Program-made: the position numbers and the translations under genes | Notes under the pieces: model-generated | Seen by the model: only the letters and a program-made list of their open reading frames with translations | The model's database searches: none | Told to the model about the DNA's origin: nothing | In this document: positions 19,933 to 31,124 of the stretch, piece by piece | Layout of the letters: the number at the start of each line of letters is the position of its first letter | How positions within the stretch are numbered: the first letter of the stretch is position 1 | Assembly: GCA_030411725.1 (NCBI GenBank) | Contig: MU839830.1 | Location: 372,001 to 436,000 of the forward strand | Origin: Echria macrotheca | Taxonomy: Eukaryota; Ascomycota; Sordariomycetes; Sordariales; Schizotheciaceae | Direction of reading: 5' to 3' | DNA: 64,000 nucleotides

Positions 19933-22649
19933 ATGGCTACCATCAAGCCATACCCCTTTCTTCTGGGCTTTCTCGCGCTCTTCTTGTTTGCGCGGCCCGC
20001 TCTCGCCTTCGGTGCTGGTAACATTGCTGGAATCTCTGCTGTTGAAGGCCAAAACTGTAAGACTTGCCGCCTCTAGCTGCCCCGCGCCCCTTACAAGATC
20101 TGACGCATTGTTCACCCATCAGGGCGTCATGGCGATATCGAAGATGCGCTTCTCCAGATCCTCATGGCCCGGGCTGTTGGCGGGAAGAAGTTTGATAAGC
20201 TCATGGTCTCACGTGTCTACTTTGGCAACTGGCTGCGCGACTACTCGCAAGCCATTGATGTTGGTACGGTGAAGAGCGTCTCGGCCGAAGCCATCCGTCT
20301 GCTCCTTTGCGTCCTGGGATTCCTCACCTTCGGCTACGGCAGCCGTGAGTTCGAGGTGACGGCGGACCGTCTCGGTTGCTACCGTCCTGAAGACCATATC
20401 GACAACCCCAAGAACTATGCCGATAACGAGGATGCGCGAAACTACGACCGCCGTCTGCGCGGTCCTGTTGATGAAAGGGTTGAGCTTGCTGTTGATCCCG
20501 AAACCGGCATGAAGAATTATATTGCAAACGAACGCGCGAACATCATGACCTCGGCCCTTCATGTGCGTCGGTTGTTTACAAAGTGCGTGGAGCTTGGCCG
20601 CAACTATTCACGCAGCAACAACAAGAAAGACCTATATGAGGCTCTGCGTCTCTTGGGTACCGGTCTGCACTGTCTCGAAGGTACGATCGAGGATATTGCA
20701 TTCTGGCCGGCGAACTAACTGATTCGGTAGATTTCTTTGCCCACAGCAACTACACCGAGCTTGCACTCATCGAGATGGGCGAGCGAGATGTCTTCCCCCA
20801 TGTTGGCCGCAACACGCAGATTCGCATTCCCGGAGCCAGGGGTTCTGTCTATCCTCTGGTCACTGGTACTTTTGGCGGTGTCGATTTCCTTCACTCAGTT
20901 ACTGGCGAAGGTACTAGTCCGTTATGAATACGACGTGAAGACGTGCTAATTTTATAGTCTCCGACAAGCTCACCCAGAGTGAGCTCCAGGACCTCGAGGG
21001 TACGCTACAGGAGAGTCAGAACAAGGATACCAGCTATCTGCGTGAGCTGCTGGACAAGATCCCAGACGGCCTGCTCGGTAGTGGTAACGGAAAGGCCAAG
21101 ATGGACGATATCCAGCATAACGCCCAGGCCGCGGCGCAGCAGACGGAGCCCGTATCGCCTCGAGACCCAGAGGAGTTTACTATATACATCCAGCAGATCT
21201 TTGCGCAGGTGATGCCGGCGATCGAGTTCCATGATGAGCTCCTCCAGACGATCTCCGAGGCCATCGAGAAGATTCCCGTTTTGCCAAAGATCATTGAGCA
21301 GTTGGAGGAGCAGCTCTCGGCTTTTGTCTTTTCTATCATTGCGCCCTTCATCATTCCAGTCCTCGATCAGGTCAAGAACGAGCTAGCGACAGGTGCGACG
21401 GAAATCATCGAGAGCAGCAAGAACGAGCAGTTGATTGTGTTCCATGATGACCACTCCACCGATCCTACGCACTCGATGCTTTCCAAGGATCACTTTTCCA
21501 ACGTAAGAGCTCTCTTCCTGTGTATATCTGCTCCTGCTGACCCTTTAGATTCTGAATGAGATCGCGGGCAAGACTGCGTCCAAGATGATCTCGTGGGTAG
21601 TCCCTCAGCTGATGGAGCTGTGGGATGACCCGAACCGGGATATCAACGACACACTGAACACGATCATCTATGGCGTGCTGCACCACCCGGCTCAGCGGAA
21701 TGAGGGTAGTGGTGGAGCTCGTCAGGGACGTGCTCTCATTTTCCAGTCTATCGAGGAATGGTGGTCCAACATGAACGAGGACGCCAAGCAGGAGTACCGT
21801 CAGAAGCTTAGCCGTCGTGGCGTTGAAAATGGCCAGAACCACAAGGAGGGTGTTCACGATACTGGCCACGGCTGCGGCGGAAAGCTGCAGATGCACAAGA
21901 ACTACGGCCCGCAGACCATGGAGGACAAGATTGCGGGCGCCGCTGTCGACGCAATTATGGGAGGTGTTAAGCAAGGCTTCTCCAACGTGTCACAGGGGGT
22001 GTCTCAGCAGTCTGGCGGGAGCTCGTCTGGACTCGGCGGTTTCCTGGGCGGTTTGCTCGGTGGCAGCTTTAGCAAAGAGAACACCGACACCTTCCGATCC
22101 TCCGGCCGGACCGAGGACGGCGGCTACCAGCAGACCACCACTCAGTATGGCCGTGAGGGCGAACGTTATGGTCAGGCCGAGTACAGCGAGACTCAGTATG
22201 GCGACGGAAGTCGTCGTAGCGAGTACAACCGCTACGAGCAGGATGAGAGCCGAGGTGGCGAATACGACCGCCAGGAGCGTGTCGAGACTCGGTATGGTGG
22301 TGAAGCAGAGAGCTACAGCCGAGAAGAGTACCGGGAGGAGCGTCGTGAGGAGAGCTATGGTGGTGGCTATGGTGGTGGCTATGGAAGGCGTGAGGAGACT
22401 CGCGAGGAAAGCTACGGTGGTGGGTATGGGGGGAGCCGGGAAGAGAGCTATGGCGAGCGCCGTGAGGAAAGCTACGGAGGTGGCTACGGCAGCCGCGAAG
22501 AGAGCTACGGCGGCGAGCGTCGTGAGGACGAAGAGCGCGAGGAGGAGTCCGGAGGCAACGTCTTTAGCGATTTTGCGAACCAGGCCCGGCGGGCGCTTGA
22601 GGATGACGAGGGTGAGGATCAGGGTGAGCGCCGAGGCTGGGGATTCTAA
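19933..22649 (+). CDS. het-c: HET-C heterokaryon incompatibility protein
   Basis: join(19933..20056,20123..20680,20731..20910,20958..21502,21549..22649), 835 aa. HET-C controls vegetative (heterokaryon) incompatibility in Neurospora when unlike alleles meet, and homologues exist throughout filamentous ascomycetes. A signal peptide (about residues 1-25) leads into GAGNIAGISAVEGQNWRHGDIED, the conserved HET-C start, with W formed across intron 1. Other conserved segments are SRVYFGNWLRDYSQAID, LHCLEDFFAHSNYTELALIE (across intron 2) and GKLQMHKNYGPQTMEDK. All four introns are 46-66 nt with GTANGN donors. From about residue 630 the tail changes to Gly/Tyr/Arg/Glu-rich imperfect repeats (ESYGGGYGG, REESYGG), the known glycine-rich C-terminus. 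Whether this allele is functional in incompatibility cannot be read from one sequence. Confidence 0.95.
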
Positions 22650-24117
22650 GAGAAAAATTTACCGGGAATGGGCTAGCTGGCCCGGGGGAAGAGGCAATTG
22701 ATGGGGTTGCTGATACGGGAACGGAGAGGATGGCCGTCGAGGCAAATGTAGCAGGGTGCTTTCTGCCATAGCAGTGACGAAATCATATTGGTCCGTTTCT
22801 GAGGCGCCTATTTGTGCGTGAAGGGGCTGGTTGATTAATGGTGGGCGGTAATGGGTAACCTAATATCGCTGGGCCGTCGGGCGGGTTGACGTACGCGGTT
22901 CGGCGTGCGGGGAAGTTTTTTGTCAGTCAGAAGGGGTAATATAGCCTGGGAGGTGCCAAGCGATGGTGGTAGTGGGAGGGTGAAGCGAGGGTGCCGGAAT
23001 CCGGATGGGATTGTATTGAAGGGGATGAATAGTGAGGTCGGTAATTTTTTTGGCTGTGTTTTGTTTCGTAGAGTGAGAGTGGTATGATGAGTTGGGATCT
23101 CAGTGGGTTCGGTATTGGATGTGGTGATGCGGTGGGGGGGACGTAGTGTATTCCGATTGAGACAGCTATTTTCTGTTCCTGCCGATGATCTAGCTAAGGT
23201 ACCCTAGGTAGGTAGGTAGGTGTATGCAAGGTACCGAGCAAAGGATAGGATGGAGATCTGAGATGGTTGAAAGAGGCATGGGGGACGGGAAGATTAAGGT
23301 AGATCGGTTAGACGGTTCACAGACAGTTCTATCCTTCCTGGCTAGAGCTCGTTCGGCCAGACTGGGCCTGGATCTCTTTTTTCTCTGCGGTGTGTGCCCT
23401 TTTTCTTGCGCAAATCATCTACTGCCGGGCCGTTGGCAGCGGCGTAGCGGCTCTTACATCCTAGGTAGATAGATGGTGGTGTGTGTGTGTGTGTGTGTGT
23501 GTTGTCTGCCGCGAGTGAGGGGGGCAGGGGAGGGACGGGAACCCCCCCTGTCCTAATTGTCGCTATGGTATTTGCGGGGAAGAAGAACAGACGAGGGGGG
23601 AGTTGTAGCCTGTCGGTTCGTCTGAGCCGAAGAGAAACCATCTCACTTTCTCTTTTATGCCTGTGCCTAGGTTTGGTATAGGGATGACCCGGTCCGCGGT
23701 GGGATTTTGTGGTCGTCATGGGGAGAGAGACGCGGGGAGATATGGGGACGGGGGTAAAAAGAACCATCGGGGATAGATTGGGACCATCGGCTGTTTTATA
23801 TTAACCCTCTCTCTCTACTTTTTTTTCTTGGGCGCGCGGTTCCTCGGAGCAACGAGTATAGGGAGAAAAAAAGATGGGGTTTTTATCTGGGGTACGGGTA
23901 CGGGTTGGTTTATTATAACCTGGTCTTTCTGCCTCTCTCCGTCTGGTGTCTGGTTCCTTCTCTCGACCCTGTCGTTTGTGTGTGTCCGTGGTGTTTTGTT
24001 TTCTTTTTAGCCCCCCCCCCTTTCCACAGGTTCAGGTTAGTCTCTCACCTCCCCCCCTTTTGGTCTCTCAGGGATGTTTGTTTAAAAAAAAAACTAATAG
24101 AAAGAAAGATATTCAAG
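22650..24117. other. Intergenic: het-c 3' flank and long GH45 promoter
   Basis: About 1.5 kb. Long upstream regions are common for induced secreted hydrolases. It contains several GCGGGG-type sequences matching the CreA/CRE-1 SYGGRG core (for example near 22908 and 23571), a GGTA tandem run (about 23203-23221), a (GT)n run (about 23475-23502), a TTTATATTAA (about 23795) and a C/T-rich tract just before the start codon. Regulatory function of these is inference from motif matches only. Confidence 0.55.
23475..23502. repeat. (GT)n microsatellite
   Basis: About twelve tandem GT units in the upstream region of the GH45 gene. Confidence 0.9.
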
Positions 24118-25142
24118 ATGCGTCTCTCCGTCTCGACCCTCGTCGCCCTCCTCCCGTTTTACCTCGACGCCGTCGCGGCTCAGGGGTCATCTGGGAATGG
24201 CAAGACGACGCGGTACTGGGATTGCTGGTATTTATTTCTCTTCTCCTTTTCTGTACCTAACAATGGTAAAAAAAAAAGAGGCTAATAAAAATAAAAAAGC
24301 AAACCAAGTTGCGCGTGGCCCAAAAAGGGCAACTCGCCCAAGCCGCTGTTAACCTGCGACAAGAACAACAACCCGCTCAACGACGGCGGCAACACCAAGT
24401 CGGCCTGCGACAGCGGCGGCAGCGCCTACATGTGCGGCTCGCAGAGCCCCTGGGCCGTCAACGAGACCATGGCGTACGGCTGGGCGGCCGTCAACATCGC
24501 CGGCAGCAACGAGGCCTCGTGGTGCTGTGCGTGCTACGAGCTGACCTTTACCTCGGGGCCGGTGCAGGGCAAGAAGATGATTGTGCAGGCGACGAATACC
24601 GGCGGGGACTTGGGGAATAATCATTTTGATCTTGCGATTCCGGGCGGTGGTGTGGGTATTTTCAATGGTAAGCCCCCTTTTTTTCTCACTGCTGGTTTTG
24701 GGTGCCTCCCTTTTCTCTGTTTATCTCCCTATCTCTGCATACGCCCCTTTTATCTCCCAACACATTTCCCCCCCATCATCCCCTTTCCCTACAAAACACG
24801 CTCCCAACACACCCACATACTGCTATACTCTGAAGAATATTTAGTTAACAAAAATAAAAACAAAAAGCCTGCTCAAACCAATATGGCGCCCCCTCCAACG
24901 GCTGGGGCGAGCGCTACGGCGGCGTCTCGGCCAAGTCGGCCTGCTCTTCCTTCCCCTCGGCGCTCAAGGACGGCTGCAACTTCCGCTTCGACTGGTTCCA
25001 GGGCGCCGACAACCCGTCCGTCAGCTTCCGCCAGGTGGCCTGCCCGGCCGCCATCACCCAGAAGAGCGGGTGCGTGCGGCAGAACGACGCCATCAACGAG
25101 ACACCGACGGGGCCGAACACGGTGCCTACGTATTCCCCTTAG
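24118..25142 (+). CDS. Secreted endo-beta-1,4-glucanase, GH45
   Basis: join(24118..24227,24300..24667,24868..25142), 250 aa. GH45 endoglucanases cut internal beta-1,4 bonds in cellulose outside the cell. A hydrophobic signal peptide (about 1-21, cleavage near AVAA-Q) is followed by TTRYWDCCKPSCAWPKKG, which holds the catalytic-base Asp in this family. The Cys of CKPSC is completed across intron 1. The second catalytic Asp is in GNNHFDLAIPGGGVGIFN. Intron 2 (200 nt, long) splits the Ala codon of IFNACSNQYGAPSNGWG. Many conserved cysteines are present. The protein stops at TVPTYSP just after the catalytic domain: there is no Ser/Thr linker and no CBM1, unlike the well-known fungal EGV. Expression is probably cellulose-induced and glucose-repressed, by analogy. 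Confidence 0.95.
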
Positions 25143-25516
25143 ACAGACAGGGGCCGTCAGTTTTTTTTTTTCTTTCTGTAAATAAGTTGTGTCTGTGGGG
25201 GGGGATGTGTGTGTGTCATTTGATGTGATTATGTCTTTTTGGGGGGATTTCTGTATATAGCATTCATCTGAAACCGAATGTACACAATTCAAAAATTGTC
25301 GGTTTTACATCATTGTAACTCTTTCCAGATGGTAATCCGTGATGCGATGGACATTGTCCTAGATGGAAACATGTAAGCCGCGATGCCCTGTGTGCTAGTC
25401 ACCAATTGGCCCATAATCGCATCTGCGCGGCTCAGACCGGAGTCCATCCAATGGATCAAAAAACAGAGTGGTATTTAACACATCGCCATCATATCTCGTC
25501 CACACAGCTCATATTA
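25143..25516. other. Convergent intergenic region (GH45 / DNAJC11-like)
   Basis: 3' flanks of two converging genes. A T run and GT-rich tract follow the GH45 stop. No gene is supported, although the end of the DNAJC11-like gene might extend here if a possible intron donor at 25549-25544 is used. Confidence 0.5.
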
Positions 25517-27907
25517 TCATGGAAGCATCAACTCATCCCTCCCACTCACCTCAACCATCTGCTCCCTCCCCTGGTACACATACCGTACACTCAACACCTT
25601 GGTACTCATCGGCGCTGGGTCCCAGAACCCTAACAACCGACTCTTCCGCATCCCCTTAGGAATCACCAGCTTCCCATTATCCACCAGCGCCGCCACCGCA
25701 ATCGTCACATCGGCAATCTCGTCGGGCGGCGCGTCCTTGACCCCATACTTGGCGCTGAGAATCACCAGCCCGCCGCCCTGACGCTCCCTGTTCTGTCTCG
25801 GCTCGACGCCCGTCGCCAGGATGACCGTCAACTCGTCCGCCTCCGCCCGCCGGCGGGCCACATATCTCTGCAAATCATCCTTCTTCCCCACCCCCGATGG
25901 CGGCGATTTCTCCGTGTTAGCAGCAGCCGATTTGGCGAGCCTCAACCTCAGCTGCCGATAAACCAGCTCCACGGCGGCAAACGCAGCAAACGGCACCACC
26001 GTCGCCCAGAACAAAAACCTGGTGCTCAGACTCGCTTTCCTGACAACCATGAACGGGAGACTGATCCGCTGCCCGAGCCGGGACCAGTACAGCGAGAGAT
26101 GGATATTCCCCGGCGTCAGCCCCAGCTCCAGTCCCGCCCTGGAAAACCGCCCAACCCTCGTGAGCGCGCGAAACGCCAGGACGAAATCGCGCTGCGTGCT
26201 ATTCGCCAGCTCCATCTCCGCCCGAATCCCACCAGCACTTCTTCGTTGACTTTTTGCCTTTCCCGCGAAGAGAGACGAGAACACGAGGTCCCGGCCGTAC
26301 CGGAGATACGTCGCCGCGATCCCCGACGATACGCCGGCCGAGATGGTCCAGGGGCCGGTGGCGTCGCCGTCGCGGCCGTCCCAGTCGGCGTCCATGCCGC
26401 GCACACCGCGCTCGGCGGGTTTCGTGAAGGGACGTTCGGAGAGTACGCCCATCTGGGCGGCGGTGCCGAAGGCGTAGCCGGCCTCGAGCGTGGGCGCGTG
26501 GCGGAAGGGGTCGAGGGCTGCTTGCGCTTGTCCTATTCGGCCGTTCAGTTTGGAGAACTGAGAGAGGTCACGGCATTCTTTGGAGGGCCATAGACGCCAG
26601 TCGCCGGCGTCGGCTACTAGGAATGCGGTTCCGGAGGCGGTTTTCTGGTGGAGGGCGAGGCCTAGGCTGGGCGAGGGGGTGAGGGCGTGTCGGAAGCCTT
26701 TGTGGAGGGATACCTCGACGTTGAGCGGGTCTCTGCTTCCGGCCAGGTCGATTGAGTGGCCTACACGAAGGGTGGTTGATGGATGTGGCAGGAATTCAAT
26801 TTCCTGCTCGACGACGGTGTCTGGGAGCGGTCTGTATGGTGAATAACTACTTTGGTGTTGGGGATCGCGCCATGACACCTCCTGACGAAGGGTCAGGTTG
26901 AGAACGGGCAGGAAACGTGATGCCAGGAGCTGTTCTAGGCGTCTTCGACCGTGGACGGAAGGACCAGGAGGCTGGTACCGATCGAGAAGGACAGGGGCTA
27001 CCCGGAAAGGCTCATCCAGCAGCCCGTGTGCGGCGCCGGTGACGGTCACGGTTGGCTCGGCGAACCGGACATGCTTGAGCCGTGTGGGCCGGGTACGGTC
27101 ACCGACATCCAAGAGAAAGAGGCCGGCTTTCTCGATAGGCGCCTGCAGGACCGGCACTTTGGCCGTTGCTGACTGCCGCAAGGAGAAGTCTAGCATGCGC
27201 AAGCCGGCTCTTTGCGGCCGGCCGCGGCGGGGGATAAGTGATGGGCCGGCCTCGAGCCGGAGACCCAAGTCTGTTGATGACCGGATGCCGCCCTGGGCTA
27301 GGAGCAGGTACTGCTCCCGGAGTGCCCGCTCGTAGGCATCCTGGCCGTTAGGTCCGATCAAGTCACTCTCGGTGGTGATTTCGGCGCCGTCTGAATCCTC
27401 TTGGTTGGAGACTGACAGGTCGTACCCTATCCTCCGGCAAGGCTCAACTAACGTCTCGAACGCAGCCTGAGCCAGACCAAGGTTGAAGGCGGCCGCACTC
27501 TGCAAACGCGCAGGCTGTTTTTCGACTGACAGAACTTGAACCAGACGATGGAACGCCTTCCGGATCTCTTCAGGAGATAGTGATGGATCCCTCGGCAGAC
27601 ACAGCAGCTCGTAGTAGTCCCGGTATACGGCGCTGACTGGTGGCGTTTCATGACCTGACAGCCTGGGGTCGTCGTGATCCAGCGCCCACACGGCTTCCGA
27701 CGCAACGGTTGAGCTGTCCAGGATCGACTGGGCATCTTCGAAGCCAAAATCGTACTCGCGTCTGGTCGTGGCGAACTGGTCCCGCAGACTGAAGCGCGAA
27801 TCGGCAGGCCGCAGCCGGTGCGCAGAGCTGTGGGCATAGCCGCCGCGGACCGAAGCCGTGTCCTCGTAGGCACCCGACGGGATGCGGCGCGACCGGGCAT
27901 CACTCAT
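25517..27907 (-). CDS. DNAJC11-like mitochondrial J-domain protein, HPD motif missing
   Basis: Intronless frame of 796 aa. DNAJC11 proteins associate with the mitochondrial outer membrane and the MICOS/MIB assembly, shaping cristae. The J-like region (about residues 96-165) opens YRDYYELLCLPRDPSLSPEEIRKAFHRLV, a good helix I-II match. The HPD tripeptide that stimulates Hsp70 is replaced by sequence around QVLSVEKQP. A long beta-rich middle (about 240-610) and one hydrophobic segment (about 625-645, FLFWATVVPFAAFAAVEL) precede the C-terminal DUF3395-like domain ending YVYQGREQMVEVSGRDELMLP. A perfect GTGAGT donor sequence lies at this very end (25549-25544). The read-through frame fits the family, so I kept it. 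The gene is divergent from CK2 alpha. Confidence 0.88.
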   Translation of the reverse strand: MSDARSRRIPSGAYEDTASVRGGYAHSSAHRLRPADSRFSLRDQFATTRREYDFGFEDAQSILDSSTVASEAVWALDHDDPRLSGHETPPVSAVYRDYYELLCLPRDPSLSPEEIRKAFHRLVQVLSVEKQPARLQSAAAFNLGLAQAAFETLVEPCRRIGYDLSVSNQEDSDGAEITTESDLIGPNGQDAYERALREQYLLLAQGGIRSSTDLGLRLEAGPSLIPRRGRPQRAGLRMLDFSLRQSATAKVPVLQAPIEKAGLFLLDVGDRTRPTRLKHVRFAEPTVTVTGAAHGLLDEPFRVAPVLLDRYQPPGPSVHGRRRLEQLLASRFLPVLNLTLRQEVSWRDPQHQSSYSPYRPLPDTVVEQEIEFLPHPSTTLRVGHSIDLAGSRDPLNVEVSLHKGFRHALTPSPSLGLALHQKTASGTAFLVADAGDWRLWPSKECRDLSQFSKLNGRIGQAQAALDPFRHAPTLEAGYAFGTAAQMGVLSERPFTKPAERGVRGMDADWDGRDGDATGPWTISAGVSSGIAATYLRYGRDLVFSSLFAGKAKSQRRSAGGIRAEMELANSTQRDFVLAFRALTRVGRFSRAGLELGLTPGNIHLSLYWSRLGQRISLPFMVVRKASLSTRFLFWATVVPFAAFAAVELVYRQLRLRLAKSAAANTEKSPPSGVGKKDDLQRYVARRRAEADELTVILATGVEPRQNRERQGGGLVILSAKYGVKDAPPDEIADVTIAVAALVDNGKLVIPKGMRKSRLLGFWDPAPMSTKVLSVRYVYQGREQMVEVSGRDELMLP

Positions 27908-28549
27908 GGTTGATCAATAACGACAAAAACACGGCGAATGAAGTTACAGACACAACAAGCAATGCTCGAGAAGCGCAATGCGTCAGTCACCCTACCCGGG
28001 ATCAACAACACCGTCGGCCCTGGGCACGGGCAATACTGGTGCGACATATTGGCAGGGTTGTCTTCTCCAGTCAGGAGTCCTGAATGATGCCGGCCTGCCA
28101 AACGCGAAACGCGTAGTATTTTCAGATGGCATGCCTTTCAGATACCTACATCTGCAAACCGCAGAAGTGGATGCAGCAACATAGGGCTTGCGGCTTCGCA
28201 ACAAACACCTCTGCCCTTTATAATCAAATGATTTAAAACGGCATTTTTAACGCTGGTCTCGTGACAATGACAATGTCAACGTCTGATGTTGTGTCAAAAC
28301 TTGGAAAGCGCATGGCAGGCGACCAATTAGCTGCCCCCTTCTGTTCAGGCCTGAGGCAGCCACCGCATGCGATAAGATAGCAGGTCCTTTGAAGGCTGAG
28401 TGGAATGCAGTGCGGTGAAGTGCCCCTCACCACCAAACGTCGCGAGCAATCTCGACAGCCCACTCTGTACCGGCCGTTTCATCCTTAATCCAGACGGGCG
28501 GCCGCACCACCACAGCACCACAACCCGCAGCTCATAGAGCGCCGTCAAC
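27908..28549. other. Divergent promoter region (DNAJC11-like / CK2 alpha)
   Basis: 642 bp with no gene supported. It presumably holds both promoters. Confidence 0.6.
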
Positions 28550-29762
28550 ATGGCCCGCGTCTACGCAGACGTCAACCAGAATATGCCGCGGGCTTACTGG
28601 GACTACGACAGCGTTAACATCAGTACCATTTCTCCCCCACCCCCCCAAATGCGCCATGTCGCTGACTTCCACAGGCTGGGGTGTTCTCGAGAACTACGAG
28701 GTTGTCCGCAAGATCGGTCGGTTCCCCTTCGCGCTTGCTACTCCAGCCCTGGCTAACCCTATCGGTAAACAGGACGAGGAAAGTACTCCGAAGTCTTTGA
28801 GGGCATCAATGTCGTCAATTACCAAAAATGCGTCGTCAAGGTTCTGAAGCCGGTCAAGAAGAAGAAGATTAAGCGCGAGATCAAGATCCTCCAGAACCTG
28901 GCCGGCGGCCCCAATGTGGTTGCCCTGCTCGACGTGGTTAGGGATTCGCAGGTTCGTCTTCGTGACTCTCAGTTCGCAGGCACTAATTTCTTGGGAGCAG
29001 AGTAAGACGCCGTCCCTCATCTTCGAATACGTCAACAACACCGACTTCCGGAGTCTGTACCCCAAGTTTAGTGACTTCGACGTTCGCTACTACATCTACG
29101 AGCTCCTCAAGGCTCTCGACTTTTGTCACAGCAAGGGAATCATGCACCGCGACGTGAAGCCTCATAACGTCATGATCGACCACGAGAACCGGAAACTGCG
29201 CCTGATAGACTGGGGCCTGGCAGAGTTCTACCACCCGGGCACTGAGTATAACGTGAGAGTAGCCTCGAGATACTTCAAGGGCCCCGAGCTGCTGGTCGAT
29301 TTCCAGGAGTACGACTATAGCTTGGACATGTGGAGTCTGGGTGCCATGTTTGCCTCCATGATCTTCCGCAAGGAGCCTTTCTTCCATGGGAACAGCAATT
29401 CTGATCAGCTGGTCAAGATTGCTAAGGTGCTGGGGACCGACGATCTGTTCGACTATATCGACAAGTATGAGATCGAGCTCGACGCGCAGTACGATGATAT
29501 CCTCGGTAGATTCCAGAAGAAGCCGTGGCACAGCTTTGTCAACCAGGAGAACCAGCGGTTCGTGAGCAACGAGGCCATCGATTTCCTCGACAAGCTCCTT
29601 CGCTATGATCATGCGGTACGTGCTGTGCTCTTTGCGTCTGACGTTTGCTGATTTTCCCAGGAACGGCTGACGGCAAAGGAGGCCATGGCCCACCCGTACT
29701 TTGCGCCCATCCGTGACGAGGGGCAACTACAGCTGTACCTCGCTGGGGCCAATAACCCTTAG
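28550..29762 (+). CDS. cka1: Casein kinase 2 catalytic subunit alpha
   Basis: join(28550..28622,28675..28716,28773..28951,29001..29615,29661..29762), 336 aa, the normal CK2 alpha length. CK2 is a constitutively active acidophilic Ser/Thr kinase of nucleus and cytosol, usually a tetramer with two beta subunits. Seen are the N-terminal RVYADVNQN with WDYDSVNIS, the glycine loop GRGKYSEVFEG (rejoined across intron 2), the CK2-specific basic stretch KPVKKKKIKREIKIL, the catalytic loop HRDVKPHNVMID, and DWG in place of DFG (LIDWGLAEFYHPG). VASRYFKGPELLVD (activation segment) and the C-terminus ERLTAKEAMAHPYF complete the kinase. All four introns are 45-56 nt and every splice keeps conserved CK2 sequence. 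Confidence 0.97.
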
Positions 29763-31124
29763 TTACAGCTCAGAGGGTGGTGGTTGGGGCTCTTAATGGA
29801 GAGTCAAGGGCATGTCGGAGCTGAGGGGCTCGGTGGTGACTCCTTTGGCCCCGAACTGCATTTTTCAGGAAGACGGGATTCATGGGGCACGGGGTTGGAC
29901 GGGGAATGGTGACTTCAGTGTGAGGAGCGTTGCCTTGGCTAGGTTGACAGTCCCGGGAGGGGTACGCTAGCAAAGAAACCACGGACAGCGGCGTTTTTCT
30001 ATTTCACTGGGCCCGTAGTTCCGGGGCGGCTTGGCGGGTATTGTTTGGGCAGTAGGTTGGCATTTCAGCGGGTTAATTCAAGTCGGTTTCAAGTTTGAAC
30101 TGGGTGAGAACGGGGATGAAAGCATACACCAGACATATGGTTTGAGCAGCATGCCTTGAGCGACAAGGGGCCTAGGAACTGATGGCCGGTAGGACTTTCA
30201 AGAAGACTCCATGGTGAGCGTGACCTCTGTTATGAGTGACGATGATACCGCGTAGTATTGTGTTTTGAGCGTAAGGATGCTACCGCTGCGTCCAAGATGA
30301 TGTGAATTACTGGTTAGACTAGACGAAGGGATACACATGACACCCTGTGTGATGATGCTCCCATCGTTCCCTGTGTGTTCTTCCCTCCTACTGGGTTCAA
30401 CCCTAGACTAGACTATATTCCCTCTCTCTAGCTGGTTCAAAGGCCCAAAGTGATATGTTTCCGCTGCCTGAGTAGAGTCAGAAATACAGAGTTCCGTGAT
30501 GCCTGTGGGGTGGGTGGGGTGGGTGGTGTTTTCTCTTATCGTTCCGTCCACCCACTAGGTCACCAGATCTTTATCTGTACCTCTTCTCTTCTCTGCTTGA
30601 CTTGACTTGCTTTGGTACAATACAATGTTTGCTTTGTCCTTGTCCTCTTGGCTATTTGAACTCGAGGCGAGGGTTAATCTACGGGGTAGAATACCAGGAC
30701 AGGATAGGACAGGACAGGACAGGACAGGAAGGAATAGTACGGAATAAACGGATCAACCGAGGGAAACGGGAAGAGGAAGAAGAAGAAAGAGTACATGCGC
30801 TGTGCTGATACCATTGGGTCATTGGGTCATTATAATCCCCTCTTTTTCCCACTGGTATTTTAGTGAGAGAACCATCCACCTGACTTTTAGAATATCTCTC
30901 TTGGACTTTGTTGACCGGAGTACAAAAATGATGATGCAGAACAGTACAAACTCGCTGGATGGAATCAAGGGATCAGATTAAAACATTGCAGTTCATTCCC
31001 ACGCCATTGACACCCTTGATGCATTCCCTTTCCCTTTCCCTTTCGCCCTCGTTGCTTTTTACCAGCTCACACCCACCCACCCACCCCACTCAACTCCACA
31101 CACACGGAAAGAGGACAGCTAAGA
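29763..31124. other. Convergent intergenic region (CK2 alpha / Scm3)
   Basis: About 1.36 kb with no supported gene. It contains an imperfect (GGACA)n minisatellite (about 30696-30728) and A/C-rich 3' flank of the Scm3 gene. Two B-box-like GGTTCAA sequences (about 30396 and 30430) lack a pairing T stem and are not tRNAs. Confidence 0.55.
30696..30728. repeat. (GGACA)n minisatellite
   Basis: About six tandem copies of a pentanucleotide, one of them altered to GGATA, in an intergenic region. Confidence 0.85.

Noticed and set aside
30390..30450. Two GGTTCAA sequences resembling tRNA B boxes
   Set aside because: Flanking bases do not pair into T stems and no cloverleaf is possible.
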